The position numbers and the translations under genes were made by a program. A DNA stretch of 64,000 nucleotides, from the NCBI RefSeq assembly GCF_035083965.1, contig NC_089723.1, forward strand, positions 22,051,193-22,115,192, in the 5' to 3' direction. Below, in pieces: positions 57,501 through 64,000 of the stretch (its first letter is position 1; every line of letters begins with the position of its first letter). Under the pieces are notes generated by a model. That model had not been told where the DNA came from, ran no database searches, and worked only from the letters and a program-made list of their open reading frames with translations. This DNA comes from Branchiostoma lanceolatum (lineage: Eukaryota; Chordata; Leptocardii; Amphioxiformes; Branchiostomatidae).

Positions 57501-58371
57501 CCATATCCCAGACAATTTGAGGATTTGCGGTGTTGACGTTATTTCTAAAAAATTCTGACATAATTTGTTTGGTCTGTACAAGAAAAAGTTTGTCATCAAG
57601 AAGGGATTGATTAAATTGCCAGTAGCCAGGCCCTCGTGGGAAATCCGCCGTAACAAAAGACAAGGTGATTAAATTGTGATCAGATCTAAATTTGTCTGCA
57701 ATAGAACACTTAGTAACTCTGTTTAATAATGAAAAGGATATCAGAAAATAATCTAGCCTACTAGCGTAGAGCCCCCGGCGCCATGTATACCGAACAACAT
57801 TAGGGTTTCTAAAACGCCACACATCATGCAAGTCGAATTTTCCTTTTAGCTCCGAAATAGCTTCTAGTGCGTTCGGGTGATAATTTCGAAGTCGAGCACC
57901 TGATCTATCCATGGCTGAATTCTGCACTGTATTAAAATCTCCCACCACAACTAAATGTTCATTACTAATCTCAAATGTATCTATAGCTTCTTCTAATTCC
58001 TTAAAAAAGGACGGACAGTCATCATTTGGAGCATATAAGTTCACAAGACAGAAATGTAAATTATCTACCTCGATGTCTAACACAATCCACCGTCCACTTT
58101 CATCCGTTTTAACCTGATTAACCTGAACGCTGGCGCTACTCTTTATCAAAATAGCAACCCCTCTTTGATTTGAAGTACCATGGGAGAAATATATTTGTCC
58201 ACCCCATTCGTTCTGCCATCTTTTTTCATCACTTACAGTTGTATGTGTTTCTTGTATACAATATAAGTGGTAAGGTTTGTCACTTAACCAGGTAAAAAGT
58301 CCCATTCGCTTGTGAAAATCCCCCAGCCCATTACAATTGTAACTAGAAATCCGACACTCTACCTTAGACAT
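54595..58371 (-). CDS. L1-type ORF2: endonuclease / reverse transcriptase (1258 aa)
   Basis: Nicks the target DNA and reverse-transcribes the element RNA. The N-terminal apurinic-type endonuclease has YNCNG (residues 11-15), QETH (40-43), GDFNTV (144-149), SRLDYF and SDHN (230-233). The reverse transcriptase follows: GIDGIPIEVYK, DQTGFIKDRYIGDN, FVADFKKAFDTL, RGVRQGCPLSPYLF and the catalytic QYADDS (YADD at 710-713). The C terminus has a CSFCHDD...H...CP cysteine-histidine cluster starting near residue 1140, as in the L1/Tx1 group. No interruption in 1258 codons. The start lies 13 nt inside the preceding small frame. Confidence 0.95.
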   Translation of the reverse strand: MSKVECRISSYNCNGLGDFHKRMGLFTWLSDKPYHLYCIQETHTTVSDEKRWQNEWGGQIYFSHGTSNQRGVAILIKSSASVQVNQVKTDESGRWIVLDIEVDNLHFCLVNLYAPNDDCPSFFKELEEAIDTFEISNEHLVVVGDFNTVQNSAMDRSGARLRNYHPNALEAISELKGKFDLHDVWRFRNPNVVRYTWRRGLYASRLDYFLISFSLLNRVTKCSIADKFRSDHNLITLSFVTADFPRGPGYWQFNQSLLDDKLFLVQTKQIMSEFFRNNVNTANPQIVWDMAKCFFRGHCIKFSSWRKKQYLMKEKELIDEINMLQSQIDSVASPPPAQLDELIYKQNLLESLYNERLNGILLRSKSRWMELGEKCTKYFINLIHRNYTRKNIQRLKRPSGEVISNPKDILSDQVNFYSELYSFEDIPMPLSDVNCDGFFPDDYGKRLSDEQQQLCEGLITEEELKNAIHSFQAGKSPGIDGIPIEVYKIFFDVFKKPMLTCFNYSFGNGCLSETQRKGLISLLLKKDSKGIDKDPTAMGNWRPLTLLGCDTRILSKCISLRIKHVITDIIEQDQTGFIKDRYIGDNIRRLIDTIEHYDQESKPGLIFVADFKKAFDTLRWDFMFKALEFFNFGPQLITWVKVLYEKTTSCVINSGYISDPFILSRGVRQGCPLSPYLFLMAVEILAIKIRSNPSIRGLKIYEKITKISQYADDSNFPFEPKLESFYALLSDLERFSNISGLSLNVDKCKILRLGPLKSTNFRLPTHLPIQWVDGDVDLLGINIPVDLNLITSVNFEPRLERLDRLLRPMKNKYLSLYGKIVIINTLVVPQFTNLFQVLPSPNDSFFKVYEKKIFSFIWDNGPERVARRVLYNTSENGGLNLKNLRAFNTSIKASWVPKLYSHPEWFSSWVTVFHPQLNHSLFPFYQLSSVINLCLKGFFSEVFMSWFQFQYVEPTTPANIRQQVICLNSNIIIDGKTVCLTAFMNRNIYFINDLLSPDGNFMSYDEFSTNFPNACDQHRYLQLISAIPGKWKKLLSTEKRKDLVCLPFQKNYKWLRNIKINKSMYIYFLTSMNEVSLAHNTRLLWFYYFDKPIPWRDVFTNLYRCTIDPSTRYFQYRLINKFLPCNKILYIWKLIDSSSCSFCHDDVESYIHIFWECPHVVSFWNDVKNWLKVETSIECYLNSFIIIFGDTCNDAPPLKNLIILLGKVFIFRCRRLKIINFQAFKRLISTFEKTERLIASRRGKLEKHRGKWGTLCLI

Positions 58372-59685
58372 GTTGATGATATTCTCTGGGAGTTAAAACT
58401 TCTCGGAGAGGAAAGCTGGGTCAGGTCATCGGAGCACAGGATTCTCTCAGGTGATACTGCTGGTACATAACTATAAGTAAAATAAACTTGGGGAACCATC
58501 AAACATAAGCATAAAAATGTAAAGCAATGAAAATGAATCAGAATAAAGATAATAGTAACAAAATAACAGAACAATTCATACAATGATTCAAGTGAACTCA
58601 ATTGCAAAATCATAAATTTGTAACCATAAATCGCGCAATAAGAGGCAATATGAACAAAAATCATAACTGGTGTTAGCTCAGTCATGGTTACCATAGCAAC
58701 CGCTATGAACTCAATGTGAACGAGATGAAGGGTAACGTCACGAACCAGAAATCGAGTTAGCTTGATAACAAAAATGAACTCAATATCAATATCGATTAAG
58801 TAGAAACAATAAAGTGCCAACATAAATTAGTGTTCAGTTCAACAGTGGTTGCCAAAATAACAGGAACCAATTCAGTAATAATCAAGCAAGTAACAACAAA
58901 ATCATGAGACATAACTTGTGTTAGCTTAGAGTTGGTAGCTATAGTAGATGATATAAAATCAATATGAATCAAACAAAAGCCATGTAAGAAATGATACATA
59001 TCGGCTTGAGTTGAATTAATTATAGCTGGAACATCAGTAGGAATTAAATCAGTATAAGTCAAAAGAGAAATAACCATAACATAAAACTTATTAAGGGTGG
59101 CCATGAATACTACAAAAGGGAGGTCTTCATAATAACACCAAAAAATAAACAGACAGACAGACAGGGTATCAGCTACCCTGTATAACAAAAGAATATACAT
59201 AATGGTATACAACTGAGAATCCAAGATCATTTTCTTTTTCCGGTGGTATCTGGGCATTCGCTCCATTATAATTAATCGTTTTAAGTCCAGAGGAGCAAAA
59301 TGTCAATAACAAGCACAACAAAAATAACTATTCGGGTCAAAAACAATATCATTTCCATTCCCATGCAAACTAAACAGAATAAGTATTTAATCCTGTATGT
59401 TAATGTCAGAATCATTGGACAAGAACGGATTTAGAACAGAAATAAATCAAAGATATAACTTAACACAAGTCAGTCACAGCGTGACATGAGAACGAAGGAC
59501 AATAATAACAAATCAGCCCCTATGGCCAAGAAACACTGTTTTACACCTGTCAAAAATTCTTCAGACACACTTTGTGGAGATAACAACATTTTAATGCAAA
59601 TCCGTCTCCGCCGTCCAGAAGACATTGCTCATGCATGGTTCATCAGGTGGGCTAAATCAATCATGTTGAGTCATTCAAGTTCATT
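58372..59685 (-). other. L1 inter-ORF region with two overlapping hydrophobic frames
   Basis: 1.3 kb separates ORF1 and ORF2. It holds two minus-strand frames of 156 codons (59266-58796) and 154 codons (58823-58359), which overlap each other by 28 nt; the second overlaps ORF2 by 13 nt. Both are hydrophobic. They resemble each other (LIHIDFISSTIATNSKLTQV versus LVHIEFIAVAMVTMTELTPV), because the DNA is a diverged tandem repeat of about 240 bp. Whether they are translated is unknown. Confidence 0.4.
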
Positions 59686-60579
59686 CTACGAAGACAGGAT
59701 AAGATCTAGCGCATCCACACGTTTTTTCTCCATCCCGTTGACTAACAACACAGCAAAAGTACTTTTGGGAGGCACCCTGATTGAAGCGTTGACTTTCATG
59801 TTGCTGCGCCTGGCCTTGTCCACTTCCGCATTCCTATCTGGTATCAGTTTAGACCGTGCAGCCTGTAGGGGGGGCGGCAAATGTTCATGCACCACGAACT
59901 TGTTTCTAACACGCATATTACGGCCAGCTTGTAACACACGATCCTTGTCATGGTAGCTGACAAAACGAACAAGCAAAGGTGGGTCTGGCTTGGAAGATGA
60001 TGGCTTTGCAAGCCGGTGAACGGCGACGATAGGCATAGCATTCGCAATACTCGAATCGAACCCCAGTTCGTTGACTAGGAAGCCTGTGAATACTTGAAAA
60101 CAGTCTTCCTCCTTACTACACGGGATGCCCCTTATGATCACATCAGCTTTCATAGAGTATCTCTCGCTCAAAAGAACCGCTTTCGCTCTGTCACGACGTT
60201 CCTCCTGAAGGGAGTCACTCAGTCGCTTCACCTCACTCTCCTGGAACTCCGCGGCGGACTCCAGCTCACGCACCCGATCCCGCATTGCGTTCACATCGGT
60301 AGTCAGATTTTCCAGTTTTGTATCCAGAGAACGTATTTGTGACGAAAGTTTGTCCCCCATAGAGTTGAATTCCGCTACGACAGTCTTTTTAACTTGTGAC
60401 AGGATGATTTGAGCAAGTGCCTGTAGCTCTGGTGAGAGGGATTTCAGACTCACCTCGCATACTGTATCAGCGTCGATTTCCTTAGCCGCCATTTTTGGGG
60501 TCTTGGGAGGGGTTTTTTTCTGAGACGGGCTGGTTTCACCAGCACTGGAGCCGGTAGACCCTCTATTCCTTTTGCCCAT
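59686..60579 (-). CDS. L1-type ORF1: RNA-binding coiled-coil protein (297 aa)
   Basis: Nucleic-acid chaperone of the retrotransposition particle. Residues 1-40 are basic, Ser/Pro/Lys-rich; about 65-140 form a coiled coil (LDTKLENLTTDVNAMRDRV, LESAAEFQESEVKRLSDSL); about 150-220 fit the RRM part (KADVIIRGIPCSKEEDCF, PPLLVRFVSYHDKDRVLQAG); a C-terminal domain follows. This order is that of L1 ORF1p (trimerising coiled coil, RRM, CTD). Open from start to stop, 1.3 kb upstream of ORF2 on the same strand. Confidence 0.88.
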   Translation of the reverse strand: MGKRNRGSTGSSAGETSPSQKKTPPKTPKMAAKEIDADTVCEVSLKSLSPELQALAQIILSQVKKTVVAEFNSMGDKLSSQIRSLDTKLENLTTDVNAMRDRVRELESAAEFQESEVKRLSDSLQEERRDRAKAVLLSERYSMKADVIIRGIPCSKEEDCFQVFTGFLVNELGFDSSIANAMPIVAVHRLAKPSSSKPDPPLLVRFVSYHDKDRVLQAGRNMRVRNKFVVHEHLPPPLQAARSKLIPDRNAEVDKARRSNMKVNASIRVPPKSTFAVLLVNGMEKKRVDALDLILSS

Positions 60580-60726
60580 TCAGCAGTGAAGTCTAGACGT
60601 AGCAGAAATACTGTTTCCAAAAAATGAGGACCGCCTGCACACTTTAGAAGCTCGGACAGGTAACAAACTCTCGGAGCTGCCCGACTCACGTCACTCTATC
60701 GCCGCCATCTTGGATCACCCAACTAT
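60580..60726 (-). promoter_or_regulatory. L1 5' UTR with YY1-like site
   Basis: Reads on the minus strand GGGTGATCCAAGATGGCGGC then GATAGAGTGACGTGAG. CCAAGATGGCGGC fits the YY1 consensus and lies within the first 30 nt of the element; GTGACGTGAG resembles a CRE half site. Human L1 also has a YY1 site near its first bases. Confidence 0.5.
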
Positions 60727-60743
60727 CTAGACTGTTTTTTTTT

Positions 60744-61876
60744 CGGATAGTTGGTTATTTCAAGATCAACTACGTAAGCATCAGCTGTCAGTCACTTAGT
60801 CCATGTCCAACCATGATTCATACATGACAGCGCACGAATAGGACAAGGAACATCAAGAACTAATGCCTTATATATGGACATGTCATTACCAAGATGGAGC
60901 GAAAAGAAATTCTGCGTAGACGTTGACTAGCGGATGACCCCTGGTTAGCAGCGATGTGGAATGCTGCCTTGACGTTCCCTCTTACTACAGCCTAACAGGT
61001 CATGAAATATGAAAGATGGTATTTAAGTCTCACTGGAAGAGAAATGATAAAGGACATCATTACCCGTCCATTTACATTACGCCTGTTTTTCCTGACACAG
61101 CTCCCCAAACCAATGTTTGATAAGTTTTTATAACGATGATGAACATTTCATTTTCGCACTTCTTTAATTGCCAATCAATAGCTGCGTACATAATACATCT
61201 GGTTCTCAAAAGAACTGTTGGTACAGATATAAGTGTAAAAAGGGTGTTGCCTTGACTCATATCAAACATTTAGTTGCCCTAAATACTAAAGACCTGTAAT
61301 ATTTTCACTCATCGCATTCCGTTTGGATCCTATCCTAGTCAACGTAGGTTCGAAAACGAAATGACTATGGAATTCAATGCATGCAAACAAAATGTCACTA
61401 CATTACGTTACATACGAAATAGGCTCTGGTAACAAATAGATACGGAGCACTTTTAAAGCATAGTTTTCACTGACGAGATACAAGCTTGTTTTCCCTCAAA
61501 CATTTGATTGCCCTACATACTCTTCAGCTCATCAGCAGTTCACGCATAACTTTCTATATGAAGCCATAAGGTGGTAACGAAAGGTCGCGAACCTGTGACG
61601 TGTTGACACATTGGGGCCTGATATGTCCTCTGTAAACTTGGTTGAACCCAGTAAACTATCTGGTGTTTCTATAATCTGGAACAGCGTTGTTAACCAATGG
61701 CAAGCATCGTGAGCCAAAGAGATTGACAGCAAGTGACTATGTGATTAAAGTTAAAACTGTGTAAAGAAGCTGTGTACCGGGTAGATGCTCTAGCACCGGT
61801 ACTGACAACGCCTCGAGGGTCGTGCTCAGACGCTAGTTTCAAAATCAAGACAAGGTCGAAGATCTAAGGAAACGCC
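60744..61876. promoter_or_regulatory. IFc-B upstream region
   Basis: Remaining part of the divergent IFb/IFc interval after the L1 insertion, matching A 25558-26698 with few changes. Contains the altered CArG site CCTTATATATGG (60866-60877). No coding exon. Confidence 0.5.
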
Positions 61877-64000
61877 ATGGCTAGCAAAGCAGCACGAGCG
61901 GGCGTTGGCGGTGCAAAGCCCGTTGTCGCCCCCGCCATCCCGACCGAAGGAGCGCTGCAAACCCTCGCCGACGCCAGGGTCACCCGCAGTAGTGAGAAGA
62001 GGGAGCTGGTGGTCCTCAACGACCGCTTCGCCAACTACATCGAGAAGGTGCGCTCCCTGCAGGAGCGGAACACCAAGCTGACGACCCAGATCAGGATCCA
62101 GGAGGCGCGGGAGGAGACTGACATCGCTGAGCTGTACGAGACGGAGCTGACGGAGCTGAGGGCGCTGGTGGACCAGCTGACTCAGGAGAAGGCTCAGCTG
62201 GACGCCGAGAGCGCCAGCTGGCAGGCACGGACTCAGGAGTGGCAGACCAAGTAAGTCCACAGTTAAGTTCTTCTTTCATGTTTCACTCTATACCGTAGGT
62301 TTAGGAGTATTATTGAATTCGAACATAGCTTTTGACCAGAAACTAGAATGTACTGATTTTTTAAATTGACTATGACAGTTTCAGACTCAATATGAGGTTA
62401 TTGACGTTGAAATGAACATTTATCGATGTGATTACTGGACAGGTGCGAGACCGAGACTGCCACGACTGAGGCCATGCGGACAGAACTGACAACGGTCAAA
62501 ACGGTGGGTCTTCTCTTTCCGCTAAATCTCCATATTGCTGATATGCCATGGCGGAGCCGGAGATACCCAAATGTCGTCTTGTATTTCTTAAGTACCTATC
62601 GTGTTCTTCTGATTTCTCATCTTATTTATCCATCAGACTAAGTCTAACTATTTGACAGTTGGGATACCACTAAAGATCTGGCTACCAGTTTTCTCCACCC
62701 TTCTCGGTCTTTTGTTCATCTTGGTGTTTCACATAGTTTCATGTTTGTCAATTTTCTGATATGATCTACCCATCTTTTCCGTCGCCTACCATCTTTTTCC
62801 TCCCTGGACGCTTCCTTACCCTTTTTGGCTCGTCCCGATCACCGTGACACGTACTCGTACCAATTTACCTTTTTGTTCGTCATTGTGGTCAGGAGTTCAT
62901 CGTACGGACCGATGTTGTGTTTGAATGTATTCCGTACTTCAGCATTTTGAACACGGTCCCGGTATAGAATCTTCCGAAAGCATTTTTCTCTGTGGTCTGC
63001 ACATATACATGGTATGTTACGTCTACAGTTGTTCGGAGTTACAACAATTTGTGCAAACTGTTTTTCCAGGAGGTTGATGCAGCGACTGTGGAGCGTGTTG
63101 GAGTGGAAAACAAGCTGACCACCGCGCAGGAGGAGATTGAGTTCCTCAAGAGGGTCTATGATGAGGTAGGCATGTCATTGTCACCGTGAATAGCTTCATA
63201 AGGTTGGTGAATGACTGAATAGCAAAGTTCTGTATTTCCAATCACATATTGATCAAGAGCCGACGTTTCGATGACTGTTTCTGTCATCTTCATCATGGCA
63301 ATTCTGACTGGTTCACTGCGCCCTGACTATGTATGTGACAATACTTTACGATTGGGACTGCATTGTTAGCAGTAACACTTTCCTTCAGTGCACAGTGAAC
63401 CAGTCAGAATTACCTTGATGAAGATGGCAGACGGCCATCGAAACGTCGGCTCTTGTTAAATATGTGGTTTTAAATAAAAGACTTTGCTATTCATGTCTTC
63501 GTAACGTTAGACGTTAGAACCATCCCGAAATTGTATTTGTGCTCTAGATAAACAATAAAGGATTATGTAACTTTTTGAAATCAAGCTTGACGCTGTAGAT
63601 AGACGACATATGTATCGATTGATGCTACGAATTTCAAAGACACAAGAAAGAACAAACAGCCGCTGAAGATTTAGTCACTTAAACGTTTACCTTGCTGTTC
63701 GTAGACAGACTGTACACTGATCAATCAACCAATTATTCGAATCCGCAGGCATCAACTGGCGATACATTTCGGGTGTAGACATCTCTCTATTATAACAATG
63801 TATCATCTTTATAGAATACAGTACATACTGCTGTACACTCACTATGATAATCATATATGCTTACCATGTAAGTTTTGTACCATTACAGGAGACGCGTAAG
63901 GTGCAGTACCAGTTGAACCAGACAGTGGCCATTGTTGAGACCGAGGCTCCGATCATCACTGGACCTGACCTGAGCGAGACTCTGCGTGAGATCCGCATGC
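61877..64000 (+). CDS. Intermediate filament protein IFc, copy B, 3'-partial
   Basis: Exons: 61877-62250, 62443-62503, 63070-63165, 63889 to window end. Protein is almost identical to IFc-A (A-to-V within TLADARVTRSSEK); splice sites intact, lengths 374, 61 and 96 equal to A. The window ends in exon 4 (linker / coil 2 start). Looks functional as far as seen. Confidence 0.93.
63196..63500. repeat. Fold-back element in IFc-B intron 3
   Basis: Same inverted-arm structure as 28025-28330, including AAGAGCCGACGTTTCGATG and its complement. Confidence 0.8.

Larger units (their letters stand above)
54256..60726 (-). mobile_element. L1-type LINE, apparently full length (~6.46 kb)
   Basis: Minus-strand element with 5' UTR (60726-60580), ORF1, a 1.3 kb inter-ORF region, ORF2, and a 3' UTR ending in an A tail (T run at 54256-54272 on +). 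It is flanked by a target duplication of about 15 bp, CTAGACTG plus a T run (54248 and 60727); copy A has the empty site once (about 25538-25552). Both long frames are open, so insertion is recent. The 5' end begins near ATAGTTGGGTGATCCAAGAT and contains AAGATGGCGGC. Confidence 0.92.
31260..64000. repeat. Segmental duplication copy B
   Basis: Second copy of the block, truncated by the window end inside IFc exon 4. Matched anchors (A/B): GH10 last exon 13356/37929, IFa start codon 18059/42658, LINE fragment 19600/44198, IFb start codon 25412/54119, IFc start codon 26699/61877. It carries insertions absent from A at 33.2-34.55 kb, 46.5-47.15 kb, 49.0-52.54 kb (CACTA-like) and 54.26-60.73 kb (L1-like). 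It lacks the counterparts of A's 1.78-3.85 kb, 6.06-9.56 kb and 12.43-13.17 kb. Confidence 0.93.

Overview
The window looks like nuclear DNA of a cephalochordate (amphioxus, Branchiostoma-type). Genes are split by spliceosomal introns. Cytoplasmic intermediate filament (IF) genes have the vertebrate vimentin-type exon pattern. An animal glycoside hydrolase family 10 (GH10) gene lies beside them, and introns are crowded with amphioxus-style repeats. The species is inferred, not proven.

The main structure is two head-to-tail copies of one gene block. Copy A is about 1-30.6 kb. Copy B starts by 31.3 kb (base 1 pairs with 31445) and runs off the end at 64000, which pairs with about 28816. Each copy holds, in order: a GH10 gene (+), IF gene IFa (-), a 5'-truncated LINE reverse-transcriptase fragment (+), IF gene IFb (-) and IF gene IFc (+). 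IFb and IFc are divergent over 1.3 kb; GH10 and IFa are convergent. This could be a real tandem duplication, or two haplotypes of a very heterozygous animal placed end to end by the assembler.

The copies differ by large insertions. Copy A has a 3.5 kb insert in GH10, flanked by a 360-bp direct duplication that includes a GH10 exon. It carries a 101-bp minisatellite and a complete three-exon gene for a P2X7 C-terminal ('ballast') domain protein with its own GC-rich promoter. Copy A also has a piggyBac-like MITE and a GC-rich terminal-inverted-repeat element. Copy B has a 3.54 kb CACTA/EnSpm-like element inside exon 4 of IFb, a full-length L1-type LINE with two long open reading frames just upstream of IFb, and further repeat blocks.

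Gene state differs between the copies. GH10-A has lost an invariant splice-donor G; GH10-B reads cleanly but uses one GC donor. IFa is intact in both, with different heads and tail ends. IFb-A is open but has no recognisable rod-end exon, while IFb-B is a pseudogene with three lesions. IFc is intact in A and open as far as the window allows in B. No tRNA, rRNA or CRISPR was seen.
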